DNA of 64,000 bases from a bacterium (GCA_017542305.1 JAFXXK010000020.1:1-64000), one strand, 5' to 3'; shown: positions 1 through 8,926, numbered from the stretch's first letter. The notes: a model not told the origin generated them from the letters alone. Made by a program: numbers and translations.

Positions 1-91
1 CCGTTCCCATCCCGAACACGGTCGTAAAGACATACTTCAGTGAAAATACTTGGCGGGCCACCGCCTGGGAAGATAACCCGATGCCAGCACC
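1..91 (+). rRNA. 5S ribosomal RNA, 3' part
   Basis: The first ~91 bases carry the conserved 5S core (CCCATCCCGAACACGG near the 5' end) and the closing GATGCCAGCACC end. The 5' ~25 nt lie outside the window, so this is the tail of an rRNA operon. It is followed by a strong intrinsic terminator. Confidence 0.9.
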
Positions 92-100
92 TAATTTAAG

Positions 101-144
101 AAAAAAGAGGAATAAGATAAAAGTCTATTCCTCTTTTTTATTTT
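101..144 (+). terminator. rRNA operon terminator
   Basis: A 14-bp stem (AAAAAAGAGGAATA at 101-114 with its complement at 126-139) is followed by a T-rich tract. It sits about ten bases after the 5S end. Confidence 0.85.
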
Positions 145-231
145 AGAAATATTTCTTTTTAGATATTCCTTTTTAAATTTTAATTTTAGTGTATAATTGA
201 TTGTGAAGTATTGGAAAATTCGGGTATTGAT

Positions 232-3200
232 ATGAAAAAGAAATTATTTTTATTATCTTGTGTATTGATGTTGTCCGGCAGTGCAGCATTGGCTTATGAC
301 AGCTATAATATTAAGGGTGCAACTTATTCGTATGTGATGAATTTTTATGATAAGGGTGAAGAAGTTGAATGTACCGGTATGGATGAAGAAATGATAGGGG
401 CTTTTCATATTTATGATAATTACCGGATACCGCTTTTTGAATCGGCAAAAAACTGGTCAACTGTTATTAACGGTATGAATGCTAAAAAACCCGTATCGTA
501 CTCGATATACGCAATTGATGATTATAATGCTATGGCGGCAAGTTTACCTACAAATGTCGCAGAATTGCCGTATAAAGTTACACATGTCAATGCTGTAATA
601 AATAATCTTACAAAAACGTCAACACGATTTCCTGCTTCATTACCGACTGATGGTCTTATAGCTATAGGAAAAGGTGTTGATTCTGATAATCCAGGCTGGT
701 CACCGTTTACCGGGTTTCACTCTCTATATCATGGGGAGCTTTCTGATTTCAATGCCGTAATTACTCATGAAATAATGCATTCTCTCGGGTTAACCTCTTA
801 TGCTAATACTTTCAATGAGGATGAAGGGGATAAGACGACATATTTTTCAATGGATAAAAACGATTCGTTAGGAATATTCGATAAAGATTTTAGAATTTAT
901 ACGGGTGATATGTCTCTTGCGTTTAACTCCGATTTGGAGGTTAAGCCGGAAAAGGGGATGGCTATTAAAAAAGGCGGGAAGTTTGATATTTTTAAATATT
1001 CTCCATACTATGTCGGTCAAGAAACTTTAAAAGTTTTAGCAGGTAAAGAGGACTATGATGATGCAAGACAGGCAATAATAGATAACGGAGGTTTCGTAAA
1101 TTATTCTTCTAAATACAAAGTTAAAGCTCGTCCTTCTGTATATGGTATGCCTATTCATCCTATGGATGGAACAGATGAAGAGTTTGAAATAGACTTATCT
1201 CACACAGAATTGCGTAACAGTTATATGTCTCATCAGGAGTTTAGAAACTGGCTTGTTCCTATGGAAGCTGAATTGGCGATATTAAAAGATATCGGATACA
1301 ATATTGATTTAAGAAGATATTTTGGTAAATCTTATTATTTAAACGGTATAACCGATACTTTTACGACAGGATATTCGGAATGGAACGGTTCGGCTTATAC
1401 GGGTAATCCCTCGAAAGTTACGCAGGGTGTCGGGTTGCACATATATGGTGATAATAACAATATAACGCAGGCTTCGAATATTTCGACAGTCGGAGAAGGT
1501 GCTTTTGGTGTAAGAATTGACGGTGAAGGTAATACCTATACGTTAAGCAGCGGATCAAAAATTAATGCTGACGGAAAAGAAAATATAGCTCTCGGAGTAA
1601 CTTGGGGGCAAAACCATATTGTAAATGTCGAAAGCGGTTCGACTGTTACTGCAAAAGGTAAAGACGGTATTGCTGCGAGTTTTGATTTTGGAGCAAACCT
1701 TTTTGGAACATTGAGTGATGTAAGAGGTTCTTATATTAACTATTCCAATGATTATGATATAAATGGTAATCCTGAAAAGAGTACGCAAGCGGAATTAGTT
1801 ACTGATTTTAATGTATCCGGTACATTAGAAGGTAAAAAAGCTGCTATATATATTTCTAATAATGCACATGTTAAAAATATAAATTTGCTCAATGGTGCAA
1901 AAATAAACGGTGATATTATCTCAGAGTGGAATTCGATTTCTTCCGGTAAAGATGCAAAAGTGATGGTGGAAAAAGAATTATCAGGAATTCCGTATTGGAC
2001 CCCGATTAATCCAAGTGAAGACGAACTTTATTATACCGTTCTGAATACAACAGGTGATGTTGAAATTAACGGAAATATAAACGGGGATAACGGGATTTAC
2101 AACACATTAAAAATGAAGAATATTGGTGTTGTCGATTTTAACGGGGATGAAATTAGTGCAAATACAATTAATAATAACGGGATAATTAATATATATAATC
2201 CGACGGATGTTACCGTTCAGGATGGGTATATAACAGGGTTGGGAGATATTAATGTTTTATCTTCCGGTAGTCTGAGCTTTGATTCCGGAATTAAAGAAAT
2301 TAAAAATACTATTAATCTCGAAAATAAGTCTTTCTTATCCGTAATGAATGATGTTGCGGCTGAAGTTAAGATTAATCAGATAAATTCTGATAATGCAAAA
2401 ATATCTTTTGATTTGGGTGATGTATTAAATTTAGGGGAAGCTCCTGATGCCGGCAGCAGTAAGGCAGGAATTTTACAGGTTAAAGTTGATAAGGATACTG
2501 CTGAAGATTTAGAAGATAATACAGCATACAAATTATTCGCTGATGCGGGAAATTCTTTGGATTTAGGAACTTCAAAAGCCAATGTTTATTATGGCGGAAA
2601 TAAATATACTCTGTCGCAGATTGCTTCGTCTAAAGATTTATTGGGTGTTAAATTGACCGCAAAAGGTGTTGAATTAAAAGATGCGGCTGAAGATTCTACG
2701 GCAGCAAATTACATTGTAACCGAGGACAAATTAACAAAAGATGCCGGTACTGTTAAAGGTAATGAATTTGAAATTTCAGGAAAAGATATTGACGTAAACG
2801 GTCATAAAGGTTTGGTTATTGATGGTAAACAAAATAAAGGCGGTACAATTTTAAAAACAGGTATCTCAGGTGCATCTGACAGTAACCTGACGGTTAAGAA
2901 CGGCGGAGAATTAGCAATTATTGCTGATGAGAAAAATATTGAAGTAGGAAACAAAGGCAAAACTGCAATTCGCTTAAATAACGGTCAAGTTTTGATGAAT
3001 TCCGGTGAAAACAATATTAGTATCAAAGGTGCAATAAAAGGTTCGGATAATAAAAAAGATATAGTTACTTCATCCGGTAAGCAGGCTGTTTTTTCTGATA
3101 CTGAAAATGTAGGAATTACTGCTGATAATGAAGTTCTGTATTTAAACGGAAAATCCAAAAATACTGTTTGGAATTTGAATTCACAACTTGTACATGTAAC

Positions 3201-4755
3201 AAATGAGGCAGGTTTAGCATCAGACGGTTCAAATGAAATTGTTTTCGGAGGTGGTGCAATAAGTCTGGCTAACAATAAGGCAACTGATATTACTCTGTCA
3301 AAAATGACGCTGACAAATAATCTTGCAACAACATTAGATGTTGATATAAAAAATCTTTCTGCAGACAGATTTGTATTTAAAAAGAGTTCTGATTTGAATA
3401 CAAACGGGAATTTGTTGGTTATTGCCAAGGCAAATTTAATAAATACAAATGCAGCCCTGACAGATGAAAAATATTCAATACCTGTTGTAAGTAAAAGTTT
3501 CCATAATGAGAAGTTTTTAAGCGGAATTATTTCAGGTGTTAAAAGTTCAAAAATTATGACTCCTGTATTCAAATACAATATGGATTTTGTTGCGGATGAA
3601 AATATGGCAGGCTTTGAGTTAACCAGAGGAAATTCTTCCGATTATAACAACTATAACCCTGCAATCATGACAGGTCCTATTGCAGCTCAATTGGGCGGAT
3701 ATTTATCTCAGTTAAATTCATATGATGAAGCTTTCAGAAATCTTGATATGAAAATGTTATTGACAAGAGAAGAACGAAAAGCATTTAAGATGGCTAACAG
3801 ATATGCCTCTGCCGAAAAACCGCAGGTATTCTCTGAGACATATCTACCTGAAAAAGACAGTGCCGGATGGTTTAGACCGTATGCATCATTTGAAAAAGTC
3901 GGACTTAAAAACGGCCCGAGAGTCGGAAATATAATGTACGGATCATATTTCGGCGGTGATTCCGATATGTACGAAACCAAAAACGGTTGGGATTATCAAT
4001 ATTCTTTGTATGGTTCATATAACGGTTCTCATCAGTATTATGCAGGAAATTCCATCTACCAAAACGGAGGTAATCTCGGTGCTACAGGTATTTGGTACAA
4101 AGGAGATTTCTTTACTGCGTTAACCGCTAATGTAGGTGCAAGTGTTGCGGATGCTTCAACAATGTACGGAAGTGAAGATATTCCGATGTTGATGTCAGGT
4201 GTAGCTTCAAAAACAGGATTTAACTGGGAATTGGCAAAAGGTAAATTTATAATTCAGCCAAGCTACATGATGAGTTATTCTTTTGTTAACACTTTTGATT
4301 ATCATAATGCTGCAGGGGTGAAAATTAATGCGGATCCGCTGCATGCAATAAATATTACTCCGGGTATTAAGTTTATCGGAAATCTGAAACATGGCTGGCA
4401 GCCTTATATGGGTGTTCAGATGGTTTGGAACATCATGGATAAGACGGATTTTAAAGCTCAGAGTGTCAGTTTACCCGATATGAGTGTTAAACCGTATGTT
4501 CAGTATGGGGTAGGGCTGCAAAAACGCTGGGGTGAAAGATTTACCGGCTTTGGACAAGTTATGATGCGTAACGGCGGAAGAAACGGTGTTGCACTCAGTG
4601 CAGGTTTCAGATGGGCAATAGGCAAGGATAAAAAGCAGAGTAAGAATAAAGCTGAGGAAACAAAGGCTCCGAAAACAATTAAGAAAATGAATTCTCATAA
4701 TAGCCCGAAACAAAGAAACATTGCCAGATATAATGAATTGATAAGCGGTTCTTAA
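232..4755 (+). CDS. Autotransporter with N-terminal metalloprotease-like domain
   Basis: Predicted type V secreted surface protein of 1507 residues. A Lys-rich signal peptide ending near ALA (residues 1-21) starts at ATG 232; an in-frame TTG at 211 is possible, and a TATAAT lies at 192-197. Around residue 179 is HEIMHSLGL, an HExxHxxG zinc motif, but the expected third His is Ser. A block reading MEAELAILKDIGYNID (around residue 355) is typical of protease-type autotransporter passengers. The middle ~800 residues are Asn/Gly-rich and repetitive, as in beta-helical passengers. Residues ~1210-1460 resemble an autotransporter beta-barrel with alternating aromatic strands. Unusually, a Lys-rich tail of ~40 residues follows the last strand, whereas most barrels end at a terminal aromatic residue. 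Transport by the BAM/type V route is family knowledge; whether the protease is active is uncertain. Confidence 0.85.
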   Translation: MKKKLFLLSCVLMLSGSAALAYDSYNIKGATYSYVMNFYDKGEEVECTGMDEEMIGAFHIYDNYRIPLFESAKNWSTVINGMNAKKPVSYSIYAIDDYNAMAASLPTNVAELPYKVTHVNAVINNLTKTSTRFPASLPTDGLIAIGKGVDSDNPGWSPFTGFHSLYHGELSDFNAVITHEIMHSLGLTSYANTFNEDEGDKTTYFSMDKNDSLGIFDKDFRIYTGDMSLAFNSDLEVKPEKGMAIKKGGKFDIFKYSPYYVGQETLKVLAGKEDYDDARQAIIDNGGFVNYSSKYKVKARPSVYGMPIHPMDGTDEEFEIDLSHTELRNSYMSHQEFRNWLVPMEAELAILKDIGYNIDLRRYFGKSYYLNGITDTFTTGYSEWNGSAYTGNPSKVTQGVGLHIYGDNNNITQASNISTVGEGAFGVRIDGEGNTYTLSSGSKINADGKENIALGVTWGQNHIVNVESGSTVTAKGKDGIAASFDFGANLFGTLSDVRGSYINYSNDYDINGNPEKSTQAELVTDFNVSGTLEGKKAAIYISNNAHVKNINLLNGAKINGDIISEWNSISSGKDAKVMVEKELSGIPYWTPINPSEDELYYTVLNTTGDVEINGNINGDNGIYNTLKMKNIGVVDFNGDEISANTINNNGIINIYNPTDVTVQDGYITGLGDINVLSSGSLSFDSGIKEIKNTINLENKSFLSVMNDVAAEVKINQINSDNAKISFDLGDVLNLGEAPDAGSSKAGILQVKVDKDTAEDLEDNTAYKLFADAGNSLDLGTSKANVYYGGNKYTLSQIASSKDLLGVKLTAKGVELKDAAEDSTAANYIVTEDKLTKDAGTVKGNEFEISGKDIDVNGHKGLVIDGKQNKGGTILKTGISGASDSNLTVKNGGELAIIADEKNIEVGNKGKTAIRLNNGQVLMNSGENNISIKGAIKGSDNKKDIVTSSGKQAVFSDTENVGITADNEVLYLNGKSKNTVWNLNSQLVHVTNEAGLASDGSNEIVFGGGAISLANNKATDITLSKMTLTNNLATTLDVDIKNLSADRFVFKKSSDLNTNGNLLVIAKANLINTNAALTDEKYSIPVVSKSFHNEKFLSGIISGVKSSKIMTPVFKYNMDFVADENMAGFELTRGNSSDYNNYNPAIMTGPIAAQLGGYLSQLNSYDEAFRNLDMKMLLTREERKAFKMANRYASAEKPQVFSETYLPEKDSAGWFRPYASFEKVGLKNGPRVGNIMYGSYFGGDSDMYETKNGWDYQYSLYGSYNGSHQYYAGNSIYQNGGNLGATGIWYKGDFFTALTANVGASVADASTMYGSEDIPMLMSGVASKTGFNWELAKGKFIIQPSYMMSYSFVNTFDYHNAAGVKINADPLHAINITPGIKFIGNLKHGWQPYMGVQMVWNIMDKTDFKAQSVSLPDMSVKPYVQYGVGLQKRWGERFTGFGQVMMRNGGRNGVALSAGFRWAIGKDKKQSKNKAEETKAPKTIKKMNSHNSPKQRNIARYNELISGS

Positions 4756-4898
4756 CTTAATTTGTTAATTTAAAATTGTACTTAATTGAAAATATTGTAA
4801 CAATTTGTTAATTATGGATACATTATTAATAAAATTCGAGCATTTATTTTTATATTGTTTATAATGTAATTGTAAAACAAATAATAAGGCAAAGTTAC

Positions 4899-5054
4899 AT
4901 GGATGATAAATTAACAGATTCGGAAAAACGTATTATTGAACTGATGGATAAAGGATATTCGTCAGAAAAAGAAATTGCAGAAATTTTAAGGATTAGTGTC
5001 CATACAGTAAAATCTTGTATTATATCCGCGAAAATAAAACTTGGGCAATCCTGA
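4899..5054 (+). CDS. Stand-alone LuxR/GerE-type HTH protein (51 aa)
   Basis: A 51-residue ORF that is essentially only a GerE/LuxR DNA-binding domain: LTDSEKRIIELMDKGYS, then EIAEILRISVHTVKS, then KLG at the C-terminus. The SVHTVKS recognition-helix signature is clear. A TATAAT at 4860-4865 and an AAGG ribosome-binding site nine bases before ATG support expression. No receiver or sensor domain is attached, so it may act alone or as a modulator of larger LuxR proteins. It could also be the remnant of a longer regulator, but the reading frame starts and stops cleanly. Confidence 0.7.
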   Translation: MDDKLTDSEKRIIELMDKGYSSEKEIAEILRISVHTVKSCIISAKIKLGQS

Positions 5055-5086
5055 TAAAATAAATTATAAATACTTGCTGTTAATTT

Positions 5087-5317
5087 TTAAAATCTCATGA
5101 TTTGGACTTGCCAATATTTTGACAGAATATCATATATTTCATTTATGTTACTTACTACTTCAAGTAGAATTATTCCGTTATTTATACATTTGTATTCACC
5201 GATAGGATGCAAACCTACTCTGGTTCTGATATTACAGCCGTATTCTGTTAAAATTTCCTGAAATTTTGCGGCTTCTTCTTTTCTGTTTTCTAATAATATT
5301 CCCATTATTGCAGTCAT
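5087..5317 (-). CDS. TM1266-like ferredoxin-fold putative hydrogenase/iron regulator
   Basis: A 76-residue protein resembling the small TM1266 family (putative iron-only hydrogenase system regulator). It has a beta strand MGILLENR, a central EILTEYG, then RTRVGLH and a C-terminal beta-alpha-beta (IILLEVVSNINEIYDILSK). The family adopts a ferredoxin-like, ACT/NikR-type fold and is often encoded next to FeFe-hydrogenase maturation genes; none is in the window. It is divergent from rubredoxin. On the minus strand a TATAAT (complement of 5324-5329) lies exactly six bases before the ATG, with no Shine-Dalgarno, suggesting a leaderless mRNA. Function beyond the family is not shown. Confidence 0.6.
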   Translation of the reverse strand: MTAIMGILLENRKEEAAKFQEILTEYGCNIRTRVGLHPIGEYKCINNGIILLEVVSNINEIYDILSKYWQVQIMRF

Positions 5318-5415
5318 ATTTTTATTATATTTGTTATTTGTAAATATACATTATCCGACAGGTTAAATATGTATTAATAAATAAAAATATGACCCATAAT
5401 TATACGGCAGAATAC

Positions 5416-5444
5416 TTGACATGAGATTATTTTGCCTATAAAAT
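5416..5444 (+). promoter_or_regulatory. Sigma70-type promoter of rubredoxin
   Basis: TTGACA (5416-5421), 17-bp spacer, TAAAAT (5439-5444). The predicted leader holds a short inverted repeat, CTGCC (5453-5457) with GGCAG (5474-5478), that could be an operator or hairpin. A second TATAAT lies at 5485-5490. Confidence 0.6.
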
Positions 5445-5509
5445 TACTTATGCTGCCTATTGGGGTTTAATGCGGCAGTGAGGGTATAATTTGTATAAAG
5501 GAGAAAGTC

Positions 5510-5647
5510 ATGGACAAATATATTTGCACAGTATGTAATTACGAATATGATCCGGAAGAAAATGGCGGGATTAAGTTTGAAGATTTGCCAGATGATTATG
5601 TTTGCCCTCTTTGCGGTGTAAACAAAGATATGTTTGAAAAAGTTTAG
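5510..5647 (+). CDS. Rubredoxin (short, 45 aa)
   Basis: One-electron carrier with an Fe(Cys)4 centre. The two knuckles CTVC (residues 6-9) and CPLC (32-35) and the [11 protein letters not shown] block are diagnostic. At 45 residues it is shorter than the usual 52-54, and the conserved Trp before the second knuckle is Tyr. AAAGGAG stands upstream of the ATG. It lies directly upstream of the flavodiiron protein, for which rubredoxin is the standard electron donor, so the pair probably detoxifies oxygen or NO in an anaerobe. A long hairpin separates the two genes. Confidence 0.9.
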   Translation: MDKYICTVCNYEYDPEENGGIKFEDLPDDYVCPLCGVNKDMFEKV

Positions 5648-5658
5648 TTATAAGTCTT

Positions 5659-5690
5659 GGGAATTTTGCAAGGTAATCTGCAAAATTCCC
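5659..5690 (+). terminator. Perfect hairpin between rubredoxin and flavodiiron genes
   Basis: A 12-bp perfect stem (GGGAATTTTGCA at 5659-5670, TGCAAAATTCCC at 5679-5690) with an 8-nt loop. Only a weak T tract follows, so it may be a leaky terminator or RNA-processing or stabilising element rather than a full stop. Confidence 0.5.
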
Positions 5691-5740
5691 GGGATTCTTT
5701 TGAGATTTACCTAACCAATAGCTTATACAAGGGATGGACA

Positions 5741-6925
5741 ATGAAGTTTAAAGAAATAAAAAATAATATTTTCTATTGCGGTTTGAATGACTGCGAAAGA
5801 GAGATTTTTGATGAGTTGATACCGTTAGAACATGGTACAAGTTATAATTCTTATTTGGTGAAAGGTAGTGAAAAAGTTGCCATTATAGATACGATGTATC
5901 CGCCAAAAACAGAAGAATATCTGAAAAACCTTGATGAAAACGGGGTTGACAGGATTGATTATATTATAGCAAACCATGGCGAACAGGATCATTCAGGTTC
6001 TATTCCGGCTTTATTGAAAAAATATCCCGATGCTGTTGTTGTTACAAATGCAAAGGTAAAAGATAATATCAAAGAAATGCTTCTTGTTGATGAAGAAAAA
6101 ATTAAGGTAATAAATAACAATGAAGAACTTTCTTTAGGTGATAAGACATTAAGGTTCATTATTGCACCGGGGGTGCATTGGCCTGATACTATGTTCACTT
6201 ATTTTGTAGAAGATAATATCATTTGTACCTGTGACTTTTTAGGTGCACATTATACGTTTGAAGATATTTTTGCGGATGACTCAAAGGAATTGGAGCATAG
6301 CGCAAAACGTTATTATGCTGAAATTATGATGCCTTTCAGAACTATGTGCAAAAAATATACTCAAATGCTCAAAGATTTAAAACCCGAAATGATACTTCCG
6401 AGTCACGGTCCGGTTTATAAAAATCCTGAATTTATTCTTGATTTATATGCTGATTGGTCGGCTGATGAAGGGAAAAATCTTGTTACAATGCCGTATGTTT
6501 CTATGTATGGCAGTACCGAATCAATGATTGATTATATGAAAGAAAAGTTGGAAGCTAAGGGTATTTCTGTTCATAAATTCGATATAGTTCGCGGAGATTT
6601 GGGCGACTTGGCAATGGATTTGGTGGATGCAACAACTATTGTTCTGGGTAGCTCAATGGTGCTTACGGGTCCGCATCCTGCGGCATTCAATATTGCATAT
6701 CTTGCAGGAATTTTAAGACCAAAAGCAAAAATTGCAACATTTGTTGGTTCATACGGCTGGGGTGGCAACTTGTTCGGAAAATTGAGCGAACAGCTTTCAG
6801 GTTTGAAATTGGACGTTATTGAACCGTTATTGGTTAAAGGTAAGCCAAAAGAAGAAGATTATAAAAAGCTGGATGAAATAGCTGAACAAATTTATGAAAA
6901 ACATAAGGCTTTAAATTTGATATAG
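5741..6925 (+). CDS. fprA: Flavodiiron protein (FprA-type O2/NO reductase)
   Basis: Cytoplasmic two-domain enzyme of 394 residues reducing O2 to water and/or NO to N2O. The N-terminal metallo-beta-lactamase-like domain carries the diiron ligands: H79-x-E81-x-D83 in NHGEQDHSG, His in GVHWPD, Asp in TCDFLGAHY and His in LPSHGPVYK. The C-terminal flavodoxin domain begins near residue 250 with the FMN loop SMYGSTESM. The length fits class A enzymes with no extra rubredoxin domain; the donor is the rubredoxin gene just upstream. The start at ATG 5741 is chosen because the in-frame TTG at 5657 lies at the intergenic hairpin. Confidence 0.92.
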   Translation: MKFKEIKNNIFYCGLNDCEREIFDELIPLEHGTSYNSYLVKGSEKVAIIDTMYPPKTEEYLKNLDENGVDRIDYIIANHGEQDHSGSIPALLKKYPDAVVVTNAKVKDNIKEMLLVDEEKIKVINNNEELSLGDKTLRFIIAPGVHWPDTMFTYFVEDNIICTCDFLGAHYTFEDIFADDSKELEHSAKRYYAEIMMPFRTMCKKYTQMLKDLKPEMILPSHGPVYKNPEFILDLYADWSADEGKNLVTMPYVSMYGSTESMIDYMKEKLEAKGISVHKFDIVRGDLGDLAMDLVDATTIVLGSSMVLTGPHPAAFNIAYLAGILRPKAKIATFVGSYGWGGNLFGKLSEQLSGLKLDVIEPLLVKGKPKEEDYKKLDEIAEQIYEKHKALNLI

Positions 6926-6944
6926 GAGTTATGGAGGAGAAGGA

Positions 6945-7175
6945 ATGATAGGAAGAATAACATTTGGACGGGTTGAACCGTTCTTTATGGCCGATAAACC
7001 TGTTTGCGGAGAAGCTGCAAGAGTTAAAAAAAGTCCAAAGACAGATATTATTTCACATAGTTCTCAAATCAAAAATGACAGTGCAGATACTTTCACTTCG
7101 TCAAAAGATAAAAGTAATGCACAAAATATAAAAAATTCGGAAGAATGTAAAAAGACTGCCCGCAAGGCTAATTGA
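6945..7175 (+). CDS. Small hydrophilic protein with N-terminal ITFGR motif
   Basis: A 76-residue protein that I do not recognise. A strong ribosome-binding site (GGAGGAGAAGG) precedes the ATG, and the gene lies 19 bp after the flavodiiron gene, so it is probably co-transcribed. The N-terminus (MIGRITFGRVEPFF) carries the hydrophobic-x-Phe motif shared by several proteins in this window. The rest is Lys/Ser/Asn-rich and probably disordered. There is no signal peptide or membrane segment. A terminator follows. Confidence 0.6.
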   Translation: MIGRITFGRVEPFFMADKPVCGEAARVKKSPKTDIISHSSQIKNDSADTFTSSKDKSNAQNIKNSEECKKTARKAN

Positions 7176-7250
7176 TTTAACAGTATATGTGTAAGTTAAT
7201 AATAATGTAAATCAAAAATCTTTTTCATACTTCCAACTATTCTTAATTCC

Positions 7251-7278
7251 AAAGAGTCCTGACAGGACTCTTTTTTTT
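7251..7278 (+). terminator. Intrinsic terminator after the flavodiiron operon
   Basis: AAAGAGTCC (7251-7259), loop TGACA, GGACTCTTT (7265-7273), then a run of T. Confidence 0.85.
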
Positions 7279-7335
7279 GAAATAATACATCATAAAATGG
7301 ATTAGGATTATTCTGTCGGGTGTTATAATTTGGTT

Positions 7336-7866
7336 ATGGTTCTGTCGTCAAACATAATTCAATATATAAACAATTCGAAAATCAAAGGGCAGTTATGCCG
7401 TTGGAATAAGTCGGTTATAAACATTTATGTTACTCAGATTTCTGCTAACATTTCAAATAAGGAATTTATGTATTCTCAGGTTGATAGGGCATTTCAGGCA
7501 TGGAATTTAATACTGAAGCAGAACAATATAAATGTTTTATTTCAAAAAGTATTATCACCAAATGAAGCTGATATTACTGTTCATTGGGTAAAAGTCGGGC
7601 GTGTTTATGAGGGGATGTGCAAGTATTTAAGCGTTATTGGCAATAGTATCAAAAAGATATCAATAGAAATTGGGCTTCCTAATGAATTTTCGGGTAAAGA
7701 GGTAACTGATTTGAGTATTTATTGTGCGATAATGCATGAGTTTGGACATGCGCTGGGACTTGGACATGGGGTCGATGCCGATGATATAATGTTTGTTCCG
7801 CATCAGAAAAATATTTCAGTTCCGAGTGAAAATGACTTATATGTGCTCAAAGAAATTTATAAATAG
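7336..7866 (+). CDS. Matrixin-like zinc metalloprotease without signal peptide
   Basis: A 176-residue protein with the complete metzincin zinc site HEFGHALGLGH (His134, Glu135, His138, His144) and a downstream Met-turn candidate in DDIMFVP. This fits the matrixin/peptidase M10 fold (family knowledge). No signal peptide or prodomain is visible, which is unusual for this normally secreted family. ATG 7336 is chosen over TTG 7330 because an extended -10, TGTTATAAT (7321-7329), ends exactly six bases before it and no Shine-Dalgarno is present, implying a leaderless transcript. Substrate unknown. Confidence 0.8.
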   Translation: MVLSSNIIQYINNSKIKGQLCRWNKSVINIYVTQISANISNKEFMYSQVDRAFQAWNLILKQNNINVLFQKVLSPNEADITVHWVKVGRVYEGMCKYLSVIGNSIKKISIEIGLPNEFSGKEVTDLSIYCAIMHEFGHALGLGHGVDADDIMFVPHQKNISVPSENDLYVLKEIYK

Positions 7867-7930
7867 TGGTTTTCCCGTAAATCTTTACAAAACTTTGTAA
7901 ATTTAAAAACTGTTTTCACTTATATAGTGT

Positions 7931-8461
7931 ATGAAATTATGTTTGTCAAAACCAAATATTGATTTCGCTAAATTCCAGCACAGAGTTAGCCCAGAATTAG
8001 TCAGAGGGCGTGCTGTTTGCTGCCCTTATCGGTTATATAAGATGAAAAAAGCCGGAATAACCCAAATTATAGATTTAAGAAATTCGGCACGAGTTACCAA
8101 CAGAATAGAAAAATTTTTCTGTAAATTATTCGGAATAAAATATCATAATTTCAAATACCCGCACAGACTTAACGGTATTCCAAACCATGACTTTTTTGAA
8201 AGCATAAACAAAACAATAGCAGAGAATGATGGTCAGACATATATTCATTGTACTCACGGCAAAAAGAGGACAGGTGTTTGTGTTGCCTTGTTTGAGTTTC
8301 TCCGGTTGCACAAATCCCGTCAGGATATAGTGTCTGAGCTGTTTGAAAGAGGTTTTACAGAGATAATGACTAAAAAATCACTTAAAAGACAGAAAAATGC
8401 CCAATCAATATTAGATGATTTGAATAGAAGATATTTTTGCAAGTCTGAAAAGCCTTGTTAG
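7931..8461 (+). CDS. CX5R protein tyrosine / dual-specificity phosphatase
   Basis: 176 residues with the P-loop HCTHGKKRTG, giving catalytic Cys107 and Arg113, in the context TYIHCTHGKKRTGVC. An upstream segment, IIDLRNSARV, matches the family's beta-strand and substrate-recognition region. The fold is that of the small bacterial tyrosine/dual-specificity phosphatases; phospho-Tyr, phospho-Ser or phosphoinositide substrates cannot be told apart here. The N-terminus (KPNIDFAKFQ) resembles the short hydrophobic-x-Phe motif of other proteins here. No ribosome-binding site is visible; a TATATA-like -10 nearly abuts the ATG, so the exact start is uncertain. Confidence 0.8.
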   Translation: MKLCLSKPNIDFAKFQHRVSPELVRGRAVCCPYRLYKMKKAGITQIIDLRNSARVTNRIEKFFCKLFGIKYHNFKYPHRLNGIPNHDFFESINKTIAENDGQTYIHCTHGKKRTGVCVALFEFLRLHKSRQDIVSELFERGFTEIMTKKSLKRQKNAQSILDDLNRRYFCKSEKPC

Positions 8462-8576
8462 CAGGGAAATTTTAGTATTGTTAACAAAACTTTACAAAAT
8501 GGCAGACAAAAAGGCAATAATTTTTATACTATATACTTTATATATATGTAAGATATAACGAGAGAGAGTAAAAATT

Positions 8577-8840
8577 ATGTTAGCAAATCCCGGAACAAAA
8601 CAATTCGGTGCAATTACCGCAAAGAAAAGAAACAGAAAAAGTAATAACGCTGAATTTGATTTAGAATCATATAAATTTATCGGCAAAAACGACAGAAGAA
8701 TGCGTTTTAACACTTCAAAAGATCCTATTTATTACATCTTTGATTGTGTTGAAAACAGACCGATATCAACATTGGCAAAAGAATTTGTAAAAGACTCATT
8801 TGTTGATATAGCACATTTTGTATCAAGAGTCGTTGGATAA
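8577..8840 (+). CDS. Small basic hypothetical protein with N-terminal FGA motif
   Basis: An unrecognised 87-residue protein. It starts MLANPGTKQFGAITAKK, has a basic central region, and ends with a predicted helix (FVKDSFVDIAHFVSRVVG). A purine-rich GAGAGAGAG ribosome-binding site precedes the ATG and a TATACT -10 candidate lies at 8525-8530. It is a monocistronic unit closed by a perfect terminator. No signal peptide. Confidence 0.6.
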   Translation: MLANPGTKQFGAITAKKRNRKSNNAEFDLESYKFIGKNDRRMRFNTSKDPIYYIFDCVENRPISTLAKEFVKDSFVDIAHFVSRVVG

Positions 8841-8895
8841 TTAACAGGAAAAAGCAACAGGAAAATAGTTAAGGAAATTAGGATAAGGAAAAAAC

Positions 8896-8926
8896 AAACC
8901 CGGCATTTTAGCCGGGTTTATTTATT
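8896..8926 (+). terminator. Intrinsic terminator
   Basis: AAACCCGGC (8896-8904), loop ATTTTA, GCCGGGTTT (8911-8919), then ATTTATT. Confidence 0.85.

Noticed and set aside
2985-3578. Long minus-strand ORF of 197 codons
   Set aside because: Antisense shadow of the autotransporter passenger; no start signals, and repeats on the coding strand explain the open frame.
5657-5740. N-terminal extension of the flavodiiron protein from TTG 5657
   Set aside because: The extension reads through a 12-bp hairpin and has no family similarity; homology starts at the ATG at 5741.
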